64,000 nucleotides of DNA from Capra hircus (lineage: Eukaryota > Chordata > Mammalia > Artiodactyla > Bovidae): positions 47,992,271 through 48,056,270 of the forward strand of contig NC_030827.1 of assembly GCF_001704415.2 (NCBI RefSeq), written 5' to 3'. This document shows positions 34,852 through 46,876 of this stretch, in pieces. A program made the position numbers and the translations under genes. Each line of letters starts with the position of its first letter. Within the stretch, counting starts at the first letter, position 1. The notes beneath the pieces are model-generated. The model searched no databases and had not been told where the DNA came from. It worked only from the letters and a program-made list of their open reading frames with translations.

Positions 34852-36975
34852 TATTTGGTATAATATTATTAAAAACAAGCAAACAACAACAAGGAAACAA
34901 GCTGTGCACTAGGCTCAATTAGTTGCTATGGAGGGATGCTGTAAAATTTTATGGGTTTCCTTTTGGCTTGTTGTATGTGGGAGTATGTTGTGAGCGAGTG
35001 AAAACCGGTGAGTATAGGGTTTAAATATGGAGGTGACACTTTTTTTTTTTTTTTTTTGCTTATCTCTGAGCTGGTGTGGAGAAGTCATTAAGTTAATAAT
35101 GAAATTAAGATAAAAAGTTAAGTGAGAGAGTATACTGAAGTTATTTTATGAGCTATTTTGCTGAAAAATTTTGGATTTGAACAGAACAATCATATGAAAT
35201 ATATGCAATAAAAATTTAGAGGTTAGATATTAACTGAGGTAATGTTGCTGATTATATTTTAAAGTCCATGTGTTTAGGCAACGTGGAAAACATTTTGAAG
35301 CTGTAACAAAAACCACAGCAAAACACTGAGCTTGCTTATCAGAACTTTACTTGAAATTGTTCAAAACACTGGATTATTTTTCTCATTTTTAAAGTGAAGC
35401 AGAGTCCTTAGTGATTAAATGAACCAGACCAAAATTGTTCTCAGATATTAGAAATCTTTGTAATTTTTGTAGTGGTCAGATAGACAAAATACAATTCCTG
35501 ATAGAGTGGCTAAGTGACTGAAGCCACCTTTTATCCATTACCCAGTGAATGACAGTTTTTGCAATCCTGAACCTACATTGTTATTTTAAAAATGAAGAAT
35601 GACTTATAAAGTTCTTAGCAGTAATGATGCTTGTCCCAACAAATGAGAAGGAGCTAAGCAGCTGCAAGATGCTCTGTTTGATGAGAAGGATTATGATTAA
35701 AGAAAGAGCACACCAGGGCTCTTATAAACCGGATAGGGGAATTGCGTGAACTGTATAAAATAATGGAGTGTTAGTCATCATAAAACGCTTTCTACATGAT
35801 ATATTGAGACTTTGAGGAGTTACTAAAATCATTACTCACACAGTACATTTCAAGTTAAGTACTATTCCAAATTGAGTTTTACTTTTTGGATTAAAAAAAA
35901 AAAAGAAAGAAAGAAAACATTACACGGTTAATGAGATATTTGAAAAGAGAAATGAAAGTGAAGATTTCCTTAGATACATCATATCAATTTTATTAAATAT
36001 CATTCAGATATAACGGCTGTAAATGTAAAGGTTGATGAGAAAGAATTTGAAAATGGATATCATTGTTGTGAAAGTTTCAATTGAGTTTTCACAAATAGGA
36101 TGAAGTTCAAGAGGGGGAAAAAGTGTATGGAGTAAGATTCTCTCTAGTATAAATCCTCTAGTATAATTCTCTTACAAACTGTGATGATGCTGTCTTAATC
36201 TTTTCACACTGATGCTAGGTGCATTTCATATTTTATTCATTTTTTACCTGAAACATTAAGAACATCATGAAAGAGTGCTTATGGCTTTCATTTTTTAATT
36301 TTGAGACAACTATAAATCGACATTTTTATACAAATGATTCTAATATAATCACAGCATCTTCAATGAACAGGGCATTGAAATTGACTTCACCATTAGCTCC
36401 AACAGTTAAGAACCTTCATAGTACATTGGTTTTATGACGTTTCTAAAAATTCTAAAATTTTGCAATTAAGTTGACGTAAGTAAAAGCATGAATTTTTCAT
36501 TAAAAGAGTATAAATTGATTCCATTTTTCTTCACTTTTTAGGAACTATGACAAAAATTTTATACAATAGTTCCTAAAACTTAATAAAGAGTCAGACTTCT
36601 GTATATGTAGATGAAGATTATATGTGTGAGATTAAAATTGGAATATGAACACTCCATATGATAGCATTACCATGATTTTTAGGAAAACAAATGTTCAGTT
36701 TAACTTGTGTTGCTTTTTGTTACATCATGTATTGCATTTATATTTCAAAAATAATTGTACTGTTGTAGCTTATTCAGTTTTAAAGCTAGTTCTCTCTTCA
36801 GGTTCTAGCTTTTTTTTTTTTTTTTAATGAGTAAAGATTAAAAATGTACCTGTTGTATTTTCTCACTCACCATACTTCTGAAGGCCTTTCTCTATTGATT
36901 GTCAATATAATAATCCCTTAAATTTGTTGAGAGAATTTGTCTTTAAAAATCCAATGCGGTGGTGGTGAAAAATCA
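34852..36975. other. Unique sequence, 2.1 kb, no gene seen
   Basis: No repeat family recognised except homopolymer runs (T-run 35041-35057, A-rich 35890-35912, T-run 36809-36825). No convincing coding frame. Confidence 0.5.
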
Positions 36976-38449
36976 AAGTCAGTTCAGTTCAGTTCAGTCA
37001 CTCAGTTGTGTTCGACTCTTTGTGACCCCATGAACCGCAGCACGCCAGACCTCCCTGATCATCACCAACTCCCAGAGTTCACCAAAACCCATGTCAATCG
37101 AGTCGGTGATGCCATCCAACCACCTCATCCTCTGCTGTTCCCTTCTCCTCCTGCCCTCAGTCTTTCCCAGCATCAGGGTCTTTTCCAATGAGTCAGCTCT
37201 TCGCAGCAGGTGGCCAAAGTACTGGAGTTTCAGCTTCAACATCAGTCCTTCCAATGAACACCCAGGACTGATCTCCTTTAGGATGGACTGGTTGGACCTC
37301 CTTGCAGTCCAAGGGACTCTCAAGAGTCTTCTCCAACACCACAGTTCAAAAGCATCAATTTTTCGGTGCTCAGCCTTCCTCACAGTCCAACTCTCACATC
37401 CATACATGAACACTGGAAAAACCATACACTTGACTAGACAGACCTTTGTTGGCAAAGCAATGTCTCTGCTTTTTACTATACTGTCTAAGTTGGTCATAAC
37501 TTTCCTTCCAAAGAGTAAGCATCTTTTAATTTCATGGCTGCAATCACCATCTGCAGTGATTTTGGAGCACCCCCTCAAAAAAGAAAAAAAAAAAAAAAAA
37601 GGTCTGACACTGTTTCTATTGTTTCTCCATCTATTTGCCATGAAGTGATGGGACCAAATACCATGATCTTAGTTTTCTGAATGTTGAGCTTTAAGCCAAC
37701 TTTTTCATTCTCCTCTTTCACTTTTATCAATAGTCTTTTTAGTTCTTCTTCATTTTCTGGCATAAGAGTGGTGTCATCTGCATATCTGAGGTTATTGATA
37801 TTTCTCCCAGCAATCTTGATTCCAGCTTGTGCCCTTTCCAGCCCAGAATCTCTCATGATATACTCTGCATATAAGTTAAATAAGCAGGGTGACAATATAC
37901 AGCCTTGACGTACTCCTTTTCCTATTTGGAACCAGTCTGTTGTTCCATGTCCAATTCTAACTGTTGCTTCCTGACCTGCATATAGATTTCTCAAGAGGCA
38001 GGTCAGGTAGTCTAATACTCCCATCTCTTTCAGAATTTTCCACAGTTTATTGTAATCCACACAGTCAAAGGCTTTGGCATAGTCAATAAAGCAGAAATAG
38101 ATGTTTTTCTGGGACTCTTTTGCTTTTTCCATGATCCAGTGGATGTTGGCAATTTGATCTCTGGTTCCTCTGCCTTTTCTAAAACCACCTTGAACATCTG
38201 GAAGTTCATGATTCACGTATTGCTGAAGGGTGACTTGGAGAATTTTGAGCGTTGCTTTCCTAGCATGTGAGATGAGTGCAATTGTGCAGTAGTTTGAGCA
38301 TTCTTTGGTATTTTCTTTCTTTGGGAGTGGAACAAAAACTGACCTTTTCCAGTCCTATGGCCACTGCTGAGTTTTCCAAATTTGCTAGCATATAGAGTGC
38401 AGCGCTTTCACAGCATCATCTTTCAGTATTTGACATAGCTCAACTGGTA
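36976..38449 (-). mobile_element. BovB LINE, 5'-truncated, comparatively well preserved
   Basis: The 3' end shows three GTTCA-type units ('cagttcagttcagttcagtc'). On the minus strand it covers most of the RT through the C-terminal domain to the end. Two long open blocks of 213 and 215 residues are separated by one frame break at an A-rich expansion (37575-37601). It is among the less decayed BovB copies in the window. Confidence 0.95.
36994..38216 (-). pseudogene. BovB reverse transcriptase, two open blocks with one frameshift
   Basis: Upstream block, minus 37575..38216: 'NHELPDVQGGFRKGRGTRDQ', 'YFCFIDYAKAFDCVD', 'GVRQGCILSPCLFNLYAEYI' and an intact catalytic NLRYADDTTLM. Downstream block, minus 36994..37641: 'SKITADGDCSHEIKRC', 'FELWCWRRLLRVPWTARRS', 'RMRWLDGITDSIDMG' and the closing KSRTQLSD before the stop. 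The codon that is TGA in most copies here is still CGA (Arg). The break is a homopolymer-type A expansion between SDL and GCSKI. The endonuclease is missing, so the element cannot move by itself. Confidence 0.9.
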
Positions 38450-38645
38450 TTCGAATATGTCAATCCAATTTAGGGCAGTACTTGTAATGTTGTCTTTATA
38501 CTAGTTTTGAAGGTAATAATTGTTAATCACACAAAGTCATAACAAAGGAAAATGGGAGTAGCACATCTGATCTTCTAAGGCAAATTTGTTGACCATAGGG
38601 ACTCAAATCAAGTCTGGATCACAATTCCTGACAGCTAGGGTTTTT

Positions 38646-39203
38646 GCAGCCATGAAATTAAAAGACACTTGCTCCTTGGAAGAAAAGTTATTACCAACCT
38701 AGACAGCATAAAAAAGCAAAGACACTACTTTGCCAACAAAGGTCTGTCTAGTCAAAGCTATGATTTTTCCAGTAGTCATGTATGGATTGGATTGGAGAGT
38801 TGAATTATAAAGAAAGCTGAGCACTGGAGAATTGATGTTTTTCAACCGTGATGTTGGAGAAAACTCTTGAGAGTCCCTTTCACTGCAAGCAGATTTAACC
38901 AGTCCATTGTAAAGGAAATCAGTCCTGAATATTCTTTGGAGGGACTGATGCTAAAGTGAAACTCCAGTACTTTGCCCACCTAATGCAAAAAGCTGACGCA
39001 TTTGAAAAGATACTGAGGCTGGGAGAGATTGAAAGCTGGAGGAGAAGGGGATGAGAGAGGATGAGATGGTTGGATGACATCACCAACTCAATGGAAATGA
39101 GTTTGAGTAAACTCTGGGAGTTGGTGATGGACAAGGAGGCCTGGCATGCTGCATCCATGGTGTTGCAAAGAGTCAGACATGACTGAACAACTGAACTGAA
39201 CTG
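38646..39203 (+). mobile_element. BovB LINE 3' fragment with TSD
   Basis: Starts at 'gcagccatgaaattaaaaga' and ends 'ctgaacaactgaactgaact'. Short TSD agggttttt at 38637-38645 and 39204-39212. Several stops. Confidence 0.9.
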
Positions 39204-39352
39204 AGGGTTTTTTAATATCTTTCTGAAATGCCAAATGCAACAAGACTATATTTTGAGATACACTTTTATTTTCTCAGAGGAGTGTGTTCACAGTCTAAGT
39301 CAAGACAAAAGCACTGAGTTTCACTGAATATCTCCAATAGGAAAAAAATAAA

Positions 39353-39420
39353 AAAGTATATATATATATATACTTTTATATAAAGTATGTGTATATATAT
39401 ATACACATACACATAGAGAG
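39353..39420. repeat. TA-rich simple repeat with self-complementary core
   Basis: GTATATATATATATACTTTTATATAAAGTATGTG-type units that can fold back. Low complexity. Confidence 0.75.
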
Positions 39421-40951
39421 AGGATTATATTCCCTAACATTCAGCTGCTGATTAAAGAACTTCCTAAACATTTAAAAATATCCAAAATATATTTAAAATA
39501 TTTGTGATTTTGCTTAAATCTTGAATATATTTCATAGGTGCTCTTCTAGAGTATCAATGTTGTAGGCTTATTTGATTTTCAGTAAAGAGAAATTTGAATA
39601 TACCAGAGGCGATTGACATAGCAGATCAGGTTTGGTAAAATTCTGACTGACTCTAACCAGTGTGAAAAAAACACGCCTTAATCTCTTCAACCAGGAACCC
39701 CACTTTCCTGAAGCTTGTTTCAATTAAATGACATTTCTTATTTATGCAGAATGTGTAAAAAGGTTTAGATACCTTTCTTTGTTCAAGGCCGCTTATCATT
39801 TAGGAACAAAATTAAAATGTTTTGATACACCAAGGCAGGATTAGCCCTTCCATTGTTTACATGTAAAGATAGACATGATCACTTATTCTATGATAAAGGA
39901 CTGACAGGACAGTACTTTGCTAAGCAACCTGTGTAGTCTTTAAGAGATGAATGCATGCTAAGATTGCAGTGAAAGGAAAGCAGTAGCTCTCAATGTGTCA
40001 GAAAGGAAAAAAAAAAGTTTCAAAAAATTAACAATTAGAAATTTTTGAAATACATAGCTGTTTAGCAAATTTAACACTTTACATGTATGTATAATTATGG
40101 ATTCACATATTTTTAAATAAATTTTGACATGATAAATCCACTCCAAAATAAAAGACAACTTCTATGTTTCATTTACGATTGGTTCTATACAATGCCAAAA
40201 TAGCTTTCCAAGCCAACTAAAAGTATTAACAGCATAATTTGTGCAATGCACAGATTACTTTAGTGTAAGCAACTAAATTAACAGATTAATTTCATAAATA
40301 GTTGGGCAAACATTTATTCAGACAAATACAAAAGGAAGAATTGTTGTATAAACAAATAAGTCAATAATTCAAATCCAAGCCTACCATTTAAGTGACTGTT
40401 GGTTTTAACTGGTTTGATCCATAACGTTAATTCATTCATGACCTGTATATATTGCCCTTGATGGAAAAAAAAAAAAAAGCAAAAACAAAACCAAAAAAAC
40501 TCCAAAAATCTAATCTGCATATATATATCTGTGGCATACTATATATAATTTCAATATAAATAATCCAAAGATACTTTCTTCAAGTTGTTAGTATAGGAAA
40601 ACTAGGAGCAGAGATTTCATGATTCCAACCCAAGGTATCAAGAGTTCCATCGTTTCCTACATCATCACCAGATAATATTAATTCTTAACACATTAAATAT
40701 CACCCATTTCCAAATATTTTGGAATATTTTCCTGTAAAGTATATAAGAGATAAAGGAGAATTTTAGAAAAGATACTTTTATTAAACATAAAATATGAATA
40801 ATAGCTGATATGGCATCCATCTCTGATGCTAAACTTAAAACCTTAATTGCAATATAGGTTCATTCTACCAACATCCATTCTGTTCTCTCCTGATTCTGTT
40901 TGCCACAGACTCAGCCATACAGGGTTCTTGCTCAGGTAACAAACTTTTACT
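39421..40951. other. Unique sequence, no gene seen
   Basis: No repeat recognised apart from an A-run at 40465-40478. The part at about 39640-39960 is more balanced in composition than its surroundings. It contains transcription-factor-like words (tgtttac, gctaagcaacc). Confidence 0.5.
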
Positions 40952-41722
40952 CTTTTTTTTTTTATTCTTTTTTTAAAAGTTTATTTATTTTAATTGAAGG
41001 CTCATTACTTTATAATATTGTGACTGTTTTTGCCATATATTCACATGAATCATCCATGGGTGTACATGTGTTCCCCATCCTGAACACCCGTCCCACCTCC
41101 CTCCCCATCCCATCCCTCAAGGTCAGCCCAGTTCAGCAGCCCTAAGCACCCTGTCTCATGCATCGAACCTGGACTGGTGATCTATTTCACATATGATAAT
41201 ATTCGTGTTTCATTGCTATTCTCTTAAATCATCCACCCTCGCCTTCTCCCACAGAGTCCAAAAGTCTGTTCTTTACATCTGTGTCTCTTTCACTGTCTCA
41301 TATATAGGGTCATCATTACCATCTTTCTAAATTCCATATATATGAGTTAATATACTGCATTGGTGTTTTTCGTTCTGACTTACTTTGCTCTGTAAAGCAA
41401 AGTCTCCACTTTCATCTATCTCATTAGAATTGATTGAAATTCATTCTTTTTAATAGCTGAGTAATATTCCATTGTGTATATGTACCACTGCATTCTTATC
41501 CATTCTTCTGCAGATGGACATGTAGGTTGCTTCCATGTCCTGGATATTGTAAATAGTGCTGCAGTGAACATTGGGGTACATGTGTCTCTTTCAATTCTGG
41601 TTTCCTTGGTGTACATGCCCAGCAGTGGAATTGCTGGATTGTATGGCAGTCCTAGTTCCAGTTTTTTAAGGAAGCTCCACACTATTCTCCATAGTAGCTG
41701 TACTATTTTGCCTTCCCACACA
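40952..41722 (-). mobile_element. Ruminant L1 (L1-BT type) 3' end, 5'-truncated
   Basis: Starts on the plus strand with the poly(T) tail, then the L1 3' UTR ('agtttatttattttaattga', 'cctccctccccatcccatcc', 'cacagagtccaaaagtctgt'). From about 41416 it is the C-terminal end of ORF2. The 3' UTR matches that of the other young L1 tails at 50068, 50515 and 50940. Confidence 0.93.
41416..41721 (-). pseudogene. L1 ORF2 protein C-terminal fragment
   Basis: A 101-residue minus-strand frame contains the well-known L1 ORF2 C-terminal text 'LPYNPAIPLLGMYTKET', 'MFTAALFTISRTWKQPTCPS' and 'YTMEYYSAIKKNEF'. The family protein is over 1,200 residues. This is only the tail after the reverse transcriptase, with neither endonuclease nor RT. 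A dead-on-arrival 5' truncation. Confidence 0.93.
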
Positions 41723-42212
41723 ACTTTTTATTCTTATAGAATATGAGTCTTTATTGATTTTTCCCTAATTGGTTTATATTATTTTACACTGATAAATAGT
41801 ACACTACAAAGGAGAACTAAGAAACATGTCTTTGAATAAACTGGGCCACAAAGGTAGTCCTCTTTGACCCCCATTAAATAGTAGTAAATAGTAGAAACCA
41901 TTTTTCCACCCAAATGAAATCAATGTCTCAGCTAAGTGACTAGATGTCTGTCTTAAACTTTTATTTGAGCCTACTTTGCGTGATGGATGTTTCATCTGTT
42001 GGTTCTCTGATCTTTTCCAGTGGAAGGCAAAACATGCTCATTATTATTAAATTCAGTATGACTTTAGCCTCAATTTACCTGATGCCTCTCAAGGCAATGC
42101 TTCCTATCCCTAGGGGAGAGGGATTACACATCAATCACTGGTTTAAAATATATAAGATGTAATGTAGACTAGTCATGACATGTGTAGGATTTTATCTTCC
42201 AGTTGTTAGCAT
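41723..42212. other. Unique sequence
   Basis: No recognised element or gene. Confidence 0.5.
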
Positions 42213-43070
42213 AGAGAAATGCTGGGCTGGAAGAAGCACAAGTTAGAATCAAGATTGCCAGGAGAAATGTCAATAACCTCAAATATGCAGATGACACCAC
42301 CCTTATGGCATAAAGTGAAGAGGAACTGAAAAGCTTCTTGATGAAAGTTAAAGAGGAGAGAGGAAAAGTTGGCTTAAAGCTCAACATTCAGAAAATGAAG
42401 ATCATGGTATCTGGTACTATCACTTCATGGGAAATAGATGGGGAAAAAGTGGAAACAGTGTCAGACTTTATTTTTGGGGCTCCAAAATCACCGAAGATGG
42501 TGACTGCAGCCATGAAATTAAAAGACACATACTCCTTGGAAAGAAAGTTATGACCAGCCTAGATAGCGTATTCAAAAGCAGAGAAATTACTTTGCCAACA
42601 AAGGTCCGTCTAGTCAAGGCTACGGTTTTTTCCTGTGGTCATGTATGGATGTGAGAGTTGGACTGTGAAGAAAGCTGAGCGCTGAAGAATTGATGCTTCT
42701 GAACTGTGGTATTGGAGAAGACTCTTGAGAGTCCCTTGGACTGCAAGGAGATCCAACCAGTCCATTCTGAAGGAGATCAGCCCTGGGATTTCTTTGGAAG
42801 GAATGATGCTAAAGCTGAAACTCCAGTACTTTGGCCACCTCATGCAAATAGTTGACTCATTGGAAAAGACTCTGATGCTGGGAGGGATTGGAGGCAGGAG
42901 GAAAAGGGGATGACAGAGGATGAGATGGCTGGATGGCATCACCGATTTGATGGACGTGAGTTTGAGTGAACTCCAGGAGATGGTGAAGCACAATGAGGCC
43001 TGGCGTGCTGCGATTCATGGGGTCACAGAGTCGGACACGACTGAGCGACTGAACTGAACTGAACTGAACC
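42213..43070 (+). mobile_element. BovB LINE 3' fragment
   Basis: Starts in the palm at 'agaaatgctgggctggaaga' with an intact YADD codon set (LKYADDT, about 42283). It runs to an (ACTGA)-type tail at 43050-43070. The CGA arginine codon near 42685 is TGA. Relatively little diverged. Confidence 0.93.
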
Positions 43071-43265
43071 TTCAATCTCTTTTCCACTCCATGGATTGTA
43101 GTTCCCCAGGATTTTCTATCCATGGAAATTTCCAGGCAAGAATACTGGAGTTGACTGCCATTTCCTACTCCAGGGGATCTTCATGACCTAGGAATCGAAC
43201 TCATGGTTTCTTGTGTTGCCTGCATTGGCAGGTGAGTTCTTTGCCACTAGTGCCACCTGGGAAGC
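43071..43265 (-). mobile_element. Bov-tA SINE, 3'-shortened
   Basis: Directly abuts the BovB tail. Text 'ccatggattgtagttcccca', 'actccaggggatcttcatga' and head 'gtgccacctgggaagc'. The usual outer 3' part (gtcgctcagtc...) is missing, so the BovB may have inserted into this SINE. Confidence 0.85.
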
Positions 43266-43369
43266 ACTAGTCTTCAATAGGACATTCTACTTTTCTACCA
43301 GGTCACTGCTTTCGACTGATGGCAAATATCAATCAACAAATTAAATGAGCATAAGCATTCTTCTTAAAA

Positions 43370-43900
43370 AATAGTTTTATTGAGGTATGATGACTTATAA
43401 TAAGCCATAACTGAGGGAGCTACACATCTTTTTTTCCCAGTCTCAGTGAGATACAATTGACATACAGTGCCATATCAGTTTAAGGTGTACAGCATGTTTT
43501 GAATTATCACAAAATTATCCTGAAATGATTATCACAATAATTTTAGTGTACGTCCATCATCTCAACAAAATTAAAGAAGAAAAAATTTTCCTTATGGTGA
43601 GAACAATTAGAATTTACTCTCTTAATGAATTTCTTATATAACACAGCAGTAATTACATTTATTATGTTTTACATTACATTCCTAATATTTATCTTATAAT
43701 TGGAAGCTTGGACCTTATGACTCCCTTCATTTAACTTTTCTCCCATCCCTGCCTCTGTTAACCATAAATATGATCTCTTTTTCTATGAGCTTGTTTCTTT
43801 GTTTGTTTTTGAAGTATAATTGACTTACAATACTACATTAGTTCCTGTTACACAAAACAGTGAGATTAATGGGCTTCTTAGAGTTATAATATTTTATACA
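43370..43900 (-). mobile_element. Old L1 3' UTR fragment (L1M type)
   Basis: Plus-strand text includes 'tttattgaggtatgatgac', 'gtttaaggtgtacagcatgt', 'aaatgattatcacaataatt' and 'tgactcccttcatttaactt'. This is the classic reverse-complement L1M 3' UTR. The 'tataattgac' motif occurs three times, so two L1 ends may be joined. Confidence 0.72.
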
Positions 43901-44150
43901 GCTATAATGGAATATATTTGACAAAATTTTGTATTTTGTCAAATCGTCACTAGTAAGATCCCCTTGTCTGAAAGGAGACCAGGTAACAAGTAGATCAGGA
44001 AATTTGTGTTTTAAGATCGTCAGTGAAAAGTTGATGCTATAAAATCTGAATAAATGCTATACTTAATTATCCTTATGTATATCTAAAATCTAGTCTTAAA
44101 ATTGAAAATTAAAAAAAAAAAAAACCAGGATATAAAATAACAGTAGGGAT

Positions 44151-46876
44151 CAGTTCAGTTCAGTCACTCAGTCGTGTCTGACTCTTTGCAGCCTCATGGA
44201 CTGCAGCACACCAGGCCTCCCTGTCCATCACCAACTCCTGGAGTTTAATCAAACTCATGTCCATTGAGTTGGTGATGTCATCCAGCCATCTCATCGTATG
44301 TCCTCTCCTTCTCCTCCCACCTTCAGTCTTTGCTAGCATTGGAATCTTTCCAATGAGTCAGTTCTTCACATCAGGTGGTCAATATTGGAGTTTCAGCTTT
44401 AGCATAAGTCCTTCCAATGAACAACCAGGAATGATCTCCTTTAGGATGGACAAGTTGGATCTCCTTGCAGTCCAGGGACTCTCAAGAGTCTTCTCCAACA
44501 CCACAGTTCAATAGCATCAATTCTTCACCACTCAGCTTTCTTCACAGTCCAACTCTCACATCCATACATGACCACTGGAAAAATCATAACCTTGACTAGA
44601 TGGACCTTTGTTGGCAAAGTAATGTCTCTGCTTTTGAATATGCTATCTAGGTTGGTCATAACTTTACTTCCAAGGAGTGAGCGTCTTTTAATTTCAAGGC
44701 TGCAATCACCATCTGCAGTGATTTTGGAGCCCCCCAAAATAAAGTCTGACAGTTTCCCCATCTACTTTCTGTGAAGTGATGGGACCAAATACCATGATCT
44801 TAGTTTTCTGAATGTTGAGCATGAAGCCAACTTTTTCACTCTCCTCTTTCACATTCAACAAGAGGCATTTTAGCTCCTCTTCACTTTCTGCCATAAGGGT
44901 GGTGTCATCTGCATATCTGAAGTGATTGATATTTCTCCCAGCAATCTTGATTCCAGCTTGTGCTTCTTCCAGTTCAGCATTCTCATGTTGTACTCTTTAT
45001 ATAAGTTGAATAAGCGGGGTGACAATATACAGCCTTGACATACTCCTTTTCTATCTGGAACCAGTCTGTTCCATGTCCAGTTCTAACTGTTGCTTCCTGA
45101 CCTGCATATAGGTTTCTCAAGAGGCAGGTCAGGTGGTCTGGTATTCCCATCTCTCTCAGAATTTTTCATAGTTTATTGTGATCCACACTGTCAAAGGCTT
45201 TGGCATAGTCAATAAAGCAGAAATAGATGTTTTTCTGGGACTCTCTTGCTTTTTCCATGATCCAGCGGATGTTGGCAATTTGATCTCTGGTTCCTCTGCC
45301 TTTTCTAAAACCAGCTTGAACGTCTGGAAGTTCACAGTTCACGTATTGCTGAAGCCTGGCTTGGAGAATTTTGAGCATTACTTTACTAACATGTGAAATG
45401 AGTGCAATTGTGTGGTAGTTTGAGCATTCTTTGGCATTGCCTTTCTTTGGAATTGGAATGAAAACTGACCGCTTCTAATCCTGTGGCCTCTGCTTTTTCC
45501 TCTGAGTTTTCCAAATTTGCTGGCATATTGAGTGCAGCACTTTGACAACATCATCTTTCAGGATTTGAAAAAGCTCAACCGGCGTTCCATCACCTCCACT
45601 AGCTTTGTCCATAGTGATGCTTTGTTAGAACTGCTTGACTTCACATTCCAGGATACCTTGCTCTACGTGAGTGATCACACCATCATGATTATCTGGGTCG
45701 TGAAGCTCTTTTTTGTACAGTTCTTCTGTGTATTCTTGCCACCTCTTCTTAATATCTTCTGCTTCTTTTAGGTCCATACCACTTCTGTCCTTTTTTGAGC
45801 CCATCTTTGCATGACATATTCCCTTGGTATCTCTAATTTTCTGGAAGAGGGCTCTATTCTTTCCTATTCCGTTGTTTTCCTCTATTTCTTTGCATTGAAT
45901 GCTGAGGAAGGCTTTCTTGTCTCTCCTTGCTATTCTTCAGCATTCAGATGTTTATATCTTTCTACTTCTCCTTTGCTTTTCACTTCTCTTCTTTTCACAG
46001 CTATTTGTAAGGCCTCCTCAGACAGCCATTTTCCTTTTTTGCATTCCTTTTCCATGGGAATGGTCTTGATTCCTGTCTCCTGAACAATGTCATGAACCTC
46101 ATTCCATAGTTCATCAGGCACTCTATCTATCAGATCTAGGCCCTTAAATCTATTTCTCACCTCCACTGTATAATCATAAGGGATTTGATTTAGGTCATAC
46201 TTGAATGGTCTAGTGGTTTTCCCTACTTTCTTCAATTTAAAAGTCTGAATTTGTCATTAAGGATTTCATGATCTGAGCCACAGTCAGCTCCTGGTCTTGT
46301 TTTTTTCTGACTGTATAGAGCTTCTCCATCTTTGGTGCAAAGAATATAATCAATCTGATTTCAGTGTTGACCATCTGGTGATGTAGAGTCTTCTCTCGTG
46401 TTGCTGGAAGAGGGTGTTTGCTATGACCAGTCCATTGTCTTGGCAAAATTCTATTAGCCTTAGCCCTGCTTCATTCCATACTCCAAGGCCAAATTTGCCT
46501 GTTACTGCAGGTGTTTCTTGACTTCCTCCTTTTGCATTTCAGTCCCCTATAATGAAAAGAACATCTTTTGGGGGTGTTAGTTCTAAAAGGTCTTGTAGGT
46601 CTTCATCAAACTGTTCAACTTCAGCCTCTTCAGCATTACTGGTTAGGGCATAGGCTTGGATTACCATGATATTGAATGGTTTGCCTTGGAAATGAACAGA
46701 GATCATTTTGTCATTTTGAGATTGCATCCAAGCACTGCATTTCAGACTCTTTTTTTGACCATGATGGCTACTCCATTTCTTCTAAGGGATTCCTGCCCAC
46801 AGTTTTAGATATAATGGTCATCTGAGTTAAATTTGCCCATTCCATTTCATTTTAGTTCACTGATTCCTAGAATGTC
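44151..46876 (-). mobile_element. BovB LINE, 2.7 kb, endonuclease to 3' end
   Basis: On the minus strand it covers endonuclease (from ILGISEL at about 46870), linker, RT and 3' end. Endonuclease piece minus 46539..46727 carries 'NDKMISVHFQGKPFNIMVIQ'. The GDWNAK tryptophan is a stop, and SDHEI is intact (about 46280). The linker (minus 45930..46235) reads KKVGKTTRPFKYDLNQIPYD. RT fingers are at minus 45166..45378. YADD codons are intact (about 44905). Frameshifts separate the blocks. Confidence 0.93.
45930..46235 (-). pseudogene. BovB endonuclease-RT linker remnant
   Basis: A 101-residue frame covers the region joining the endonuclease to the RT: 'YDYTVEVRNRFKGLDLIDRV', 'ELWNEVHDIVQETGIKTIP', 'GKWLSEEALQIAVKRREVKS' and 'KHLNAEE'. 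I know no enzymatic role for this stretch. It is basic and may contact nucleic acid. Part of 44151-46876, broken at both ends. Confidence 0.82.

Noticed and set aside
40940..41735. TSD for the L1 at 40952-41722
   Set aside because: Candidates such as 'aacttttactctt' and 'aactttttattctt' are T-rich and overlap the tail, so they cannot be called reliably.
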